A DNA stretch of 20,264 nucleotides. It comes from a virus. Shown in pieces: positions 13,287 to 19,587 of the stretch; position 1 is the first letter of the stretch; each line of letters starts with the position of its first letter. Made by a program: the position numbers and the translations under genes. Location: positions 1 to 20,264 of IMG/VR virus record IMGVR_UViG_3300042556_001707; one strand, 5' to 3'. A model generated the notes under the pieces. It had not been told where the DNA came from and did no database searches. It worked only from the letters and a program-made list of their open reading frames with translations.

Positions 13287-13595
13287 TTACTTTCTTTTTG
13301 TTCTAAAGGGGTCTTGAAGCGCAAAAACGATGGTGCATTCAAACTGTTCTGGCTCGATGTAATCGTTTTTGGCGAAACACTGCAGAACATCCACAGCTGT
13401 TGCGCGGTTATAAGCGACTTTAAATTGTTTCGGTCCGGCAGGTGTGTCCAACCGATACTCTGTAATATCGTGGAGCGTAACTACCTCCGGGATAGCAATA
13501 ATGTCTTTGTACTCTTCGCTCAACTTCTTCAGCTTGTCGAGCGCGGTCAAGATGCGTTCTTTGTCTAATTCGTGTTCTGCGTCGGTGTAACTCAT
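13287..13595 (-). CDS. Hypothetical protein upstream of the DUF1257 gene, 102 aa
   Basis: ATG 13595-13593 overlaps the previous stop by 4 bases. The first half is helical and charged (DKERILTALDKLKKLSEEYK). The second half is strand-rich (ITEYRLDTPAGPKQFKVAYN, EPEQFECTIVFALQDPF). I recognise no family. Its position, 2 bases ahead of DUF1257, makes it a candidate fourth component of the Ycf46 set, which is inference from context only. Confidence 0.72.
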   Translation of the reverse strand: MSYTDAEHELDKERILTALDKLKKLSEEYKDIIAIPEVVTLHDITEYRLDTPAGPKQFKVAYNRATAVDVLQCFAKNDYIEPEQFECTIVFALQDPFRTKRK

Positions 13596-13876
13596 GCGTG
13601 GCCTATCACTAGTGCAGTTGTTTCAACCCAGACATGGGCGCCGCAACTCAGCGGTTTGTCTGGCGAATAAAAAACCGTTGACGGCCCACGAATCTCAACT
13701 TTGGCGCATCGATACGATTTGTTTCGCCACTGAATAGTTGTGACGGCTGCTTTGTCGCCAGTCTTTTTGTTGCGGCGAATGATGTGCTGGTTAACGTGAA
13801 TTCGTTTGATGGTGCCAGCGGGAAAAACGCGGTCACACGTCTCTGCCGGCTCGGTGGGGCATACGGCTGTAGCCAT
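13592..13876 (-). CDS. Hypothetical protein with GPS...YSPDKPLSCGAHVWVET motif, 94 aa
   Basis: ATG 13876-13874 follows TAGGAG with 5 bases spacing. An upstream in-frame extension to 14116 is rejected, since it would read through structured non-coding DNA. The sequence FPAGTIKRIHVNQHIIRRNK, VEIRGPSTVFYSPDKPLSCG and AHVWVETTALVI is strand-rich. It matches, from memory, small planctomycete and phage proteins with the same KxIHVNxxxI and YxPxKPLxCGAxVW pattern. Function unknown. It heads the operon with the DUF1257, DUF2997 and Ycf46 genes. A 7-bp hairpin lies immediately upstream of its ribosome binding site. Confidence 0.78.
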   Translation of the reverse strand: MATAVCPTEPAETCDRVFPAGTIKRIHVNQHIIRRNKKTGDKAAVTTIQWRNKSYRCAKVEIRGPSTVFYSPDKPLSCGAHVWVETTALVIGHA

Positions 13877-14034
13877 AAGAACTCCTAAGCGATTCAAGCG
13901 TGAATCGCGATGCGGCGGACAGAAGATCCGCGCGATAAAGATATCTAGCCCGCCGCCGCCTTTGGGGTATGCTGGCCGCTTTATCAGTGCGGGGCAGGCC
14001 AAAGGCGGCTGAGCGGGTAGACAGGGAGATGAGC
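13877..14034 (-). promoter_or_regulatory. Structured intergenic region upstream of the Ycf46 operon
   Basis: This 158-base gap has several inverted repeats. GCCGCCTTTGG (13955-13965) pairs perfectly with CCAAAGGCGGC (13999-14009) around a 33-base loop. GCGGA/TCCGC lies at 13915-13931. GCGATTC/GAATCGC with a 6-base loop (13889-13908) touches the ribosome binding site TAGGAG of the next gene. I see no convincing T-run terminator and no clear -35/-10 pair. It could be a leader RNA with translational control, a terminator of the upstream gene lacking a T-tract, or a small RNA. Confidence 0.45.
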
Positions 14035-14883
14035 TTAGCGGCTCACAGCGTAAACACTGCCCAGCTGCTTGTGGGTCGACAGAATCTCTTCTGCCGTCTC
14101 GTAGCAGCCGTTGCACGCGGCCAGAAACGCACCGGCAGCCGTCAGCTGCGCCATCGGCAGCGTGGTCGACTTTCCGCCAGTCACGACGGGCCGCTTGGGC
14201 GTGGCTCGCGGCGGCTCGGCCGCGGGCTGGCGCTTCGCCTTTCCGGCAATCCGGCTCTTTTCTTCGACGCCGGCGGCAACCTTCTTGCCGCGCGGAGCGC
14301 CGCCCAGACCAGCCTTCTTCAAAAGCTGGCTAACTTGCGCCGGGCTGACTTCAATCTTGCGCTTGGCCAGCGCCGCCACAATGTCAACGCCGCGCATCGA
14401 ATCACCAGCGCGCTTACGCTTTTCAATTTCATCACGGATGTGATCAGCACCACTTTTCTTCTCGGACATAACTACCTTCCTGTTTTTGGCTCCGGTTGTA
14501 GCCGGCGCATCTTCTTCGTCGTCGTCCACGGTGGCGGCGACTTCATTTTCCGTTTCTGCGACGGTGTCGTCATCCGAGTCGGACTCTTCATCTTCCTCGT
14601 CAAACTCTTCGTCGTCATCGTCATTGCCGGACTCGTCGCTTTCGGCCAAAGCCTCTTCGGCAACAAGTTCGGCGTCGTCTTCGTCGGTAACGGTCACTTC
14701 TTCAGTGTCGTCGCCGTCTTCCAACTCATCATCGACGTCCGAGTCGACAGCATCATCATCTTCGGTCTGCATCCGTGTGACCTTTTTCTTTTTGTCGTCA
14801 GTTGCTTGCCGCACTGACGACGCGAGTGGCTTTCCCCACATGTTTTCTGACATTGTGAAAGCTTCAGCGCTTTTCTTTGGCAT
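14035..14883 (-). CDS. Acidic-linker protein with HTH-like domain, 282 aa
   Basis: ATG 14883-14881 follows GGAG with 7 bases spacing; a longer in-frame start at 14961 is rejected for lack of a ribosome binding site. Residues 41-125 are dominated by Asp, Glu, Ser and Val. Residues 144-193 (GADHIRDEIEKRKRAGDSMR, DIVAALAKRKIEVSPAQVSQ) look like a helix-turn-helix of the kind repeated in planctomycete proteins, with a VSPAQVSQLLKK recognition-helix pattern. A basic Pro-rich linker (195-240) and a C-terminal helix pair (LTAAGAFLAACNGCYETAEE) follow. Acidic plus basic segments suggest a nucleic-acid or nucleoid-associated role, possibly DNA mimicry by the acidic stretch; this is inference. The gene appears to have its own promoter and starts a new unit. 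Confidence 0.8.
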   Translation of the reverse strand: MPKKSAEAFTMSENMWGKPLASSVRQATDDKKKKVTRMQTEDDDAVDSDVDDELEDGDDTEEVTVTDEDDAELVAEEALAESDESGNDDDDEEFDEEDEESDSDDDTVAETENEVAATVDDDEEDAPATTGAKNRKVVMSEKKSGADHIRDEIEKRKRAGDSMRGVDIVAALAKRKIEVSPAQVSQLLKKAGLGGAPRGKKVAAGVEEKSRIAGKAKRQPAAEPPRATPKRPVVTGGKSTTLPMAQLTAAGAFLAACNGCYETAEEILSTHKQLGSVYAVSR

Positions 14884-14933
14884 TTTTATCTCCAGTCGTA
14901 CCGCGCCCAAAACTTTTCGGGCATCCATGCGGC

Positions 14934-14968
14934 TAAATACACAATACGCCGCAAAAATCAAAAATCAA
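14934..14968 (-). promoter_or_regulatory. Probable sigma-70-like promoter(s) for the acidic HTH protein gene
   Basis: Two overlapping pairs are present on the minus strand: TTGATT (14968-14963) with TATTGT (14946-14941), and TTGATT (14961-14956) with TATTTA (14939-14934), each spaced 16 bases. A 10-base palindrome TTTACGTAAA lies upstream at 14982-14991. ACCGGGGT (14977-14970) and ACGGGCA (14999-14993) are also upstream, the same two words as at the promoter near 7023-7051. The gap between genes here is 125 bases. The prediction rests on consensus match and position. Confidence 0.6.
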
Positions 14969-15008
14969 CACCCCGGTAGAATTTACGTAAACTGCCCGTA
15001 AATCAGGG

Positions 15009-15422
15009 TTATTGGTTGCCGACAACTTTGTCGCGCGGCGCATCTATTGGGGCGCTAGTTGTCAGCACAACATCGTTGTCAGGAATCTGACAGTTGGGTC
15101 CGCGCAGGCGGCCTGTGTTGAGTTCGGGCCATTTTTCTAACGAGTGTATGGCACCCAGAATATTCCACGCGGCGTGACCCAGATGGTCTTCGTCTTGGTT
15201 GCCCGCTAAAAATTTGTACACGTGGGCAATAGCATGATTTAGCAGGTCGCTCACTGGCATGCCGTTTTCCCAATTGTGGGCGCCGAATTTTTCAGCTCCC
15301 TCGGCGTACGTTTTGGCCAGCGCGTGCAGCCCAATTGGCGAAATCAGATCGTATCGAACGGTATCGCAATCTGCGCTGCGGACAGCGCCGCTGGCGTATT
15401 CATGCCGCTCTTCTGTCATCAT
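15009..15422 (-). CDS. dATP/dGTP diphosphohydrolase-like (MazG-type, DUF5664) protein, 137 aa
   Basis: The likely start is ATG 15422-15420, in a TGATGATG junction with the upstream stop; the next ATG (15419) is an alternative better spaced from AAAGGA. Residues 23-105 match the N-terminal domain of dATP/dGTP diphosphohydrolases: RYDLISPIGLHALAKTYAEG, AEKFGAHNWENGMPVSDLLN, and DEDHLGHAAWNILGAIHSLE. Conserved acidic and His residues (E41, E44, D79, H80 and N87) fit the metal site of all-alpha NTP pyrophosphohydrolases. The family hydrolyses dATP or dGTP and includes MazZ, which lowers dGTP in some phages with modified adenine. No purZ-like gene is in this window, so nucleotide-pool control is the safer reading. 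The C-terminal 35 residues are unrelated to the domain. Confidence 0.84.
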   Translation of the reverse strand: MMTEERHEYASGAVRSADCDTVRYDLISPIGLHALAKTYAEGAEKFGAHNWENGMPVSDLLNHAIAHVYKFLAGNQDEDHLGHAAWNILGAIHSLEKWPELNTGRLRGPNCQIPDNDVVLTTSAPIDAPRDKVVGNQ

Positions 15423-15751
15423 CAATCCTTTACGGGTTGAAATGCAAAATAAAATCTCGGCGCAGCAACGAAGAGCACAGTGCCGCGTACGGCGTCTGCT
15501 TTTCGTATAACGTGGACATACGGCGGCTCAAAATGCGAGATTTCAAAAATATCTAGCAGTTGTTCGCTGGTCCACACATTTTGGTCATTGGTCTGCGGGG
15601 CATTTGGGTACGCGGCTTCTAATATTGCGCGCACTTCGCCCGCATCCATATTGGCGAAACGATTATCTAACAAGTGCGTTAGCGCGGCGCTGGCATCAGC
15701 GGCAACGTCGATATTTGTTGTCCGCGGTTTTGTCCGGCTAGGCTGGGTCAT
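15422..15751 (-). CDS. Hypothetical protein, 109 aa
   Basis: ATG 15751-15749 overlaps the end of the upstream gene by 14 bases; a TTG at 15769 would add six residues and lacks a ribosome binding site. The N-terminal 20 residues are Thr/Pro/Lys-rich (MTQPSRTKPRTTNID). A helical segment follows (SAALTHLLDNRFANMDAGEV) and then a strand-rich end (FEPPYVHVIRKADAVRGTVL, FVAAPRFYFAFQPV). I recognise no family. Its stop overlaps the next start, so it is coupled to the diphosphohydrolase gene. Confidence 0.68.
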   Translation of the reverse strand: MTQPSRTKPRTTNIDVAADASAALTHLLDNRFANMDAGEVRAILEAAYPNAPQTNDQNVWTSEQLLDIFEISHFEPPYVHVIRKADAVRGTVLFVAAPRFYFAFQPVKD

Positions 15752-16127
15752 TGGTTTGGGTTGTTGCAATTTTGTTCAATTCTTCAGTGTGTTCTTGAAT
15801 CTTGGTGTGCAGTTCAACAGCGTAATGCTGGAAGAATTTCAGCTGCCCGACGAGATCTTTATGGACTTCGCCGCTAAAATTGGCTAACTGCCCCAAAAGA
15901 GTGATGAGGCTGACGTAATAGGGCGGCTGTGTATTGCGTAATTGCAGCAGACCGGCCGGCATTTTTTCTGGTTTGTTTTCCCACACAGGAATAATAGCAA
16001 TTCCGTGGAGTTCTGGAATTGTGCGCAGGACGTCAACGCAGAACTCTTCAGTTTTTTTGATGAATTCTGCGTCGAACGGCAAACGGCTGACGGGAATTTC
16101 GGTCTGAGGCTGGGCTTGGGCGTCCAT
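15738..16127 (-). CDS. Hypothetical protein, 129 aa
   Basis: ATG 16127-16125 follows AAGGA with about 5 bases spacing. The protein starts with a Gln/Pro-rich segment (MDAQAQPQTEIPVSRLPFDA) and a helix with FCVDVLRTIPELHGIAIIPV. A segment PAGLLQLRNTQPPYYVSLIT follows, and then a long amphipathic helix region (ANFSGEVHKDLVGQLKFFQH, ELHTKIQEHTEELNKIATT), probably a coiled coil. I recognise no family. The helix end and lack of a signal suggest a cytoplasmic or virion-associated protein. Confidence 0.72.
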   Translation of the reverse strand: MDAQAQPQTEIPVSRLPFDAEFIKKTEEFCVDVLRTIPELHGIAIIPVWENKPEKMPAGLLQLRNTQPPYYVSLITLLGQLANFSGEVHKDLVGQLKFFQHYAVELHTKIQEHTEELNKIATTQTNDPA

Positions 16128-16138
16128 GCTTGTCCTTG

Positions 16139-16483
16139 TTATTGGGTATATCGCATTCGTTCTGGGAGCAGGCCGTCAATGATATTGCCGAGCCGCGTTG
16201 CCGCAAGACCGTAGATCACGAGTTTTATCGCGCCGCCCAGAATACCGCCTACCCAGTTCCCTGCCAAGAGCAGCAAAAACAGGTAGATAGGTATGTGATA
16301 TGACTTGCAAAATGGACATCCAATCCATTCGAGCACGTAGCCTTTAAGCGTGTTGTGCGGCGTGACGTCCTGCAATGCTTGAGTGTAGGCGCGCATCAAC
16401 GCAAAAATTGAACCCTTATGCCACACCTCGATGACCGCGCCAGCTGCAAATACAACAGCAAAAAAGTCAAAGTATGAAATCAT
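16139..16483 (-). CDS. Membrane protein with CPFCKSYH motif (DUF1360-like), 114 aa
   Basis: ATG 16483-16481 overlaps the upstream stop by 4 bases; an in-frame extension to 16579 has no matching start signal. The sequence has a first hydrophobic segment (YFDFFAVVFAAGAVIEV, 4-20), a loop, then WIGCPFCKSYHIPIYLFLLL and a further hydrophobic stretch (GNWVGGILGGAIKLVIYGLA). The CxxC followed by a membrane helix and an A-A-T-R-L-type end resembles DUF1360 small membrane proteins; the name is tentative. The role is unknown. It is coupled to the next membrane protein gene and lies close to the terminase, where lysis or membrane-associated genes can occur. Confidence 0.75.
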   Translation of the reverse strand: MISYFDFFAVVFAAGAVIEVWHKGSIFALMRAYTQALQDVTPHNTLKGYVLEWIGCPFCKSYHIPIYLFLLLLAGNWVGGILGGAIKLVIYGLAATRLGNIIDGLLPERMRYTQ

Positions 16484-16707
16484 GGCAGCTCTTTTCTTTT
16501 CCTTCTGCGGGCTTGTTTGAGTTTTTGTGCGGCTTCTTGTTCGCCTTGCCGAAACCCGGACATAGCAGCAGACATACAATAGATCACAAAACCGACAACA
16601 ATAAAGCCGCTGATGCCCATAGCGCGATAATTAACGGCAGCGCTAACTAATAACGCAGCGGCAATACTCATGAAAACAGTATGCGTTACGTTGAATTCGG
16701 GAGACAT
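16480..16707 (-). CDS. Small two-helix membrane protein with basic tail (holin-like), 75 aa
   Basis: ATG 16707-16705 begins 6 bases after the upstream stop. Two hydrophobic segments, THTVFMSIAAALLVSAAVNY (8-27) and GISGFIVVGFVIYCMSAAM (31-49), are followed by a strongly basic tail with KQARRRKRKELP. Two short membrane helices with a charged C-terminus is the shape of class II holins, but also of many unrelated phage membrane proteins. No endolysin is in the window. A holin call is therefore possible but not established. Confidence 0.7.
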   Translation of the reverse strand: MSPEFNVTHTVFMSIAAALLVSAAVNYRAMGISGFIVVGFVIYCMSAAMSGFRQGEQEAAQKLKQARRRKRKELP

Positions 16708-16713
16708 TAAATG

Positions 16714-16941
16714 TCATTCTGCGTACTGATCGCCAAATGGCCATACGCGCGTTCTACCCGTATCTGCCGGTGTGCAGCTTTGTTGTGTAGTTTGCGCGTC
16801 GGCGTACGGCGGTTCGAGGTTTAAATGGTTAACTGCGTTATCCGGTAGATAAACGCGGGGACCCGGACCACGCAATGTGCTCTGGAAAATTGGTTGTCGG
16901 CGTTCTTGATACAGTTTTGCTGATCGGCCAATCTGTGGCAT
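16714..16941 (-). CDS. Small hypothetical protein, 75 aa
   Basis: ATG 16941-16939 follows AAGGAG with 6 bases spacing, one of the best start signals in the window. The sequence (MPQIGRSAKLYQERRQPIFQ, GPGPRVYLPDNAVNHL) is rich in Pro, Gln and Arg and probably flexible. I recognise no family. A TATACT word at 16981-16976 could be a -10 element for this gene, but no fitting -35 precedes it. Confidence 0.7.
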   Translation of the reverse strand: MPQIGRSAKLYQERRQPIFQSTLRGPGPRVYLPDNAVNHLNLEPPYADAQTTQQSCTPADTGRTRVWPFGDQYAE

Positions 16942-17005
16942 AATTTGCTCCTTAAACTGCAGCGGCTCACCGTCTAGTATACCGTTGCAGTTGCGTGGGT
17001 TGTAG

Positions 17006-17332
17006 TTACTGTGGCGGCAACGCCTTCACAGTGATATACGGCAGCCGCTTTTGCTTCGCGCGAATTGCGGTGCGGGGCTGCGGGGGCAACACAAATACCG
17101 TAATCTGTTGCGGTATTTCTTTGGGCCGTTGTTTTGTTTTGTTGAACAAAGTGACAACCCCCACACACGCAAGCCAAAGACTGTAGGCGATTTCACACAG
17201 GCCGCATACAATCATTTGGACGTACAGCACCGCAAATTGGCCTAGAATGCCGCAGCTATCTTCCACCCATTGCAGTTCCGGCTCATTGGCTTCTGAATAT
17301 ACGCGATTTCTCGCGTGTCTATATTTACGCAT
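17006..17332 (-). CDS. Possible small membrane protein divergent from terminase, 108 aa
   Basis: An ATG at 17332-17330 directly abuts the terminase ATG (17333-17335) on the other strand. The frame encodes a charged start (MRKYRHARNRVYSEANEPEL), a hydrophobic stretch of about 30 residues (GQFAVLYVQMIVCGLCEIAY followed by SLWLACVGVVTLF) that could form one or two membrane helices, and a basic Pro-rich tail. It fills what would otherwise be the longest gene-free stretch (16942-17332). There is only a weak ribosome binding site (GGTG), and frames on this strand near terminase are not otherwise coding. The 64 bases after it (16942-17005) hold no gene. Confidence 0.5.
   Translation of the reverse strand: MRKYRHARNRVYSEANEPELQWVEDSCGILGQFAVLYVQMIVCGLCEIAYSLWLACVGVVTLFNKTKQRPKEIPQQITVFVLPPQPRTAIRAKQKRLPYITVKALPPQ
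17301..17316. promoter_or_regulatory. Inverted repeat just upstream of the terminase start
   Basis: ACGCGA (17301-17306) and TCGCGT (17311-17316) form a perfect 6-bp inverted repeat with a TTTC spacer. It lies 16 bases before the terminase ATG, where a ribosome binding site would be expected but none is seen. It may be an operator or an RNA hairpin controlling terminase expression. It also lies inside the possible divergent gene, so the repeat could be chance. Confidence 0.35.
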
Positions 17333-19264
17333 ATGGCACCAAAAATAGTGCGAGGTAAGTCCTCGCTGGATAAAAAGCAGGCGCTTGATATACCGACAGC
17401 CGGTATTCAAGCTCTTATCGACGATCTTCTGTCAATCGACGCGACTGATCAAGCGTCTGTACACGCTAAAGCAGCCGTCATGCGGGAGTTGGCGGGGCGG
17501 CACGCGTTCCCGTCCCTTGAACCATTACTTCCGCTTGTACTGAATCTTAATGGTCGCCCGTACACTATTAAGGACCATTTCGCTTTTTCGCCTTTATTCC
17601 GCGTCTTGACACCGAAAAACCAAGTGTGGTGCACCGGGCGTCAGGTATCAAAATCGACATCGCTCGCGGCGCATGGCGTAGTGTTCGCCAACTCTGTGCC
17701 GTTTTTCAAAACATTGTATATCACTCCTCGGTTTGAGCAGGTGCGAAGGTTTAGTAACAACTACGTACGTCCGTTTATTGACCTGTCTCCGATTAAATCG
17801 CAGTGGAGCGGTACAAGTACGGAGAATTCTGTATTGCAGCGTTCGTTCAAGAACAACTCAATGATGTTGTTCAGTTTCGCGCTGCTCGATGCCGATAGAG
17901 TCCGCGGTGTGTCTGCTGACCGCGTGTGCATCGACGAGGTTCAGGACATGGACCCAGACCATGTACCTATCATTCAAGAAACAATGTCGTATAGTCGCTG
18001 GGGCACTAGTTATTACACGGGCACGCCGAAGACCCTCGACAACTTAATTTACGGATTATACAAGCGCTCATCGCAAGCCGAATGGTTTATACCTTGTGAT
18101 TCATGCAAGCACTGGAACATCCCAGCGCTTGAGCATGATCTTGACGCCATGATCGGCGACTACAGCATTCATATCAGCGAGAAGCACCCGGGCACTGTCT
18201 GCGCGAAATGCCGCAAGCCGATCAACCCGCGGCACGGGCGATGGGTGCATAGATACCCCGAGCGCCGCTGGCAGTTTGCTGGCTACCACGTTCCGCAGAT
18301 TATTCTGCCGTTGCACTTTGCCGACCCGGAAAAGTGGTCGACTTTGTTATTAAAACGGGAGGGGTATGGCAACATGACCCAAGCCCAGTTCTACAACGAA
18401 GTCATGGGCGAAAGCGTTGACACCGGGCAGAAGCTCATCAGCGAAACGGATTTGAAGGCTGCGTGTGTGCTGGACTGGGAAAACAAGAAAGAACCCGATC
18501 CCAAGTGCTACAAAAACTTGGCAGACTACAAGCACCGCATTCTAGCCATTGACTGGGGCGGCGGCGGCGAAGCTGGTATTAGCTTCACTGTGCTCACCGC
18601 AATGGGTTTCCGCCCAGACGGCACAATCGACGTGCTGTGGTCCAAGCGGCTACTTATCGGCGGCGATCACTTGGCCGAAGCCGTGGAGTGCATGAAGTGG
18701 TCGAACTTCTTCAAGTGCGACTTCGTGACGCATGACTACACAGGCGCCGGCACTGTCCGTGAGACAGTAATGGTTCAAGCCGGGTTTAATCTTGACCGCG
18801 TCATGGCAATGCGGCTTGTTCGGTCGGCGGCGCAGGATCTGCTGGTGTACAAACCGCCGACCGAGATTAATCACCGCGCCCATTACAGTATCGACAAGAC
18901 TAGATCGCTGCTGTACACCTGCCAAGCTATCAAACTGAAACAAGTCCGGTTTTTTCAGTACGACTGGGCGTCGCAGGATATGCCGGGTTTAATCTCTGAC
19001 TTCTTGGCGCTTGTCGAAAACAAAGCGGACTCCCGAACCAGTAGTGATATTTATACCATTACCCGGAACACGCTTCTCACCGACGACTTTGCACAGGCCG
19101 TGAATCTTGGCTGCGCTGCGCTCTGGCACATCAATGACGCGTGGCCCAACTTTGCCGCTATTGCCGGCGTAGCGCGGATTACGCCACGACAGGCTGCCGC
19201 GGAGCGCATCGACGATGACGACTGGGCCGATGACGCAATTAGCGGCCGGTATATGGGCTACTAG
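17333..19264 (+). CDS. Phage terminase large subunit (GpA-like ATPase/nuclease), 643 aa
   Basis: The start at ATG 17333 gives MAPKIVRGKSSLDKK; a GTG at 17315 would add six residues, and neither has a ribosome binding site. The ATPase domain shows a Walker A variant GRQVSKST (102-109), Walker B VCIDEVQD (198-205; D201, E202) and the coupling motif YYTGTPKT (227-234). A zinc-binding-like insert with C255/C258 and C290/C293 follows, as in GpA-type terminases, then FAGYHVPQIILP. The nuclease domain shows D407 in AIDWGG, D468 in THDYTGAG and the acidic pair D584/D585. The protein cuts and pumps phage DNA into procapsids together with a small subunit and portal, neither visible here. It is the only clear plus-strand gene. 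Its TAG stop overlaps the converging gene's stop in CTAG. Confidence 0.95.
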   Translation: MAPKIVRGKSSLDKKQALDIPTAGIQALIDDLLSIDATDQASVHAKAAVMRELAGRHAFPSLEPLLPLVLNLNGRPYTIKDHFAFSPLFRVLTPKNQVWCTGRQVSKSTSLAAHGVVFANSVPFFKTLYITPRFEQVRRFSNNYVRPFIDLSPIKSQWSGTSTENSVLQRSFKNNSMMLFSFALLDADRVRGVSADRVCIDEVQDMDPDHVPIIQETMSYSRWGTSYYTGTPKTLDNLIYGLYKRSSQAEWFIPCDSCKHWNIPALEHDLDAMIGDYSIHISEKHPGTVCAKCRKPINPRHGRWVHRYPERRWQFAGYHVPQIILPLHFADPEKWSTLLLKREGYGNMTQAQFYNEVMGESVDTGQKLISETDLKAACVLDWENKKEPDPKCYKNLADYKHRILAIDWGGGGEAGISFTVLTAMGFRPDGTIDVLWSKRLLIGGDHLAEAVECMKWSNFFKCDFVTHDYTGAGTVRETVMVQAGFNLDRVMAMRLVRSAAQDLLVYKPPTEINHRAHYSIDKTRSLLYTCQAIKLKQVRFFQYDWASQDMPGLISDFLALVENKADSRTSSDIYTITRNTLLTDDFAQAVNLGCAALWHINDAWPNFAAIAGVARITPRQAAAERIDDDDWADDAISGRYMGY

Positions 19265-19587
19265 TAGATCCGCCAGCAGTAGTTGCGCAGATATTCTTTT
19301 ACTATCGCAATGTCGCGAATTGGCGTGGCTTCGATATTCCGCACCACGACTAACGCAGCGTCGTGCATGGCATTTGCAGCTTCTGTGCAATCCATACTAC
19401 TGGTGTATAGATCCCAGCCAGCGCCTGTTCTCGGAATTGCTGGGCCTTTACCGTGTACGGCGGCATCCAGCAAGCTTTGAAATACGCCATCTGGTTCTGT
19501 GTCATTTGCGCCGAACGAACGATACTTGCTTTGGATTTGCTCAAACTCTTTAATCCACGCTTTAATCGCCTCCAGCGGTACCACCAT
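19261..19587 (-). CDS. Hypothetical protein converging on terminase, 108 aa
   Basis: I choose ATG 19587-19585 (MVVPLEAIKAWIKEFEQIQS), which overlaps the upstream gene by 26 bases; an in-frame start at 19683 would overlap by over 120 bases. The family is unknown. Visible segments are KYRSFGANDTEPDGVFQSLL, GWDLYTSSMDCTEAANAMHD and IVKEYLRNYCWRIY, mostly helical. The last codons share the sequence CTAG with the terminase stop on the other strand. Confidence 0.68.
   Translation of the reverse strand: MVVPLEAIKAWIKEFEQIQSKYRSFGANDTEPDGVFQSLLDAAVHGKGPAIPRTGAGWDLYTSSMDCTEAANAMHDAALVVVRNIEATPIRDIAIVKEYLRNYCWRIY

Noticed and set aside
13877-14116. N-terminal extension of the 94-aa protein to 14116
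   Set aside because: The extension reads through GC-rich inverted repeats and into the upstream gene; the ATG at 13876 has a TAGGAG site and matches the remembered family start.
14486-15001. Plus-strand frame rich in Ser (14486-15001)
   Set aside because: It is the antisense reading of the Asp/Glu codons in the acidic protein, which naturally gives Ser-rich peptide; it has no start signal and lies over a promoter region.
16976-16981. TATACT as a promoter -10 for the 75-aa gene at 16714-16941
   Set aside because: No acceptable -35 hexamer at 16-18 bases; recorded only as a possibility in the gene entry.
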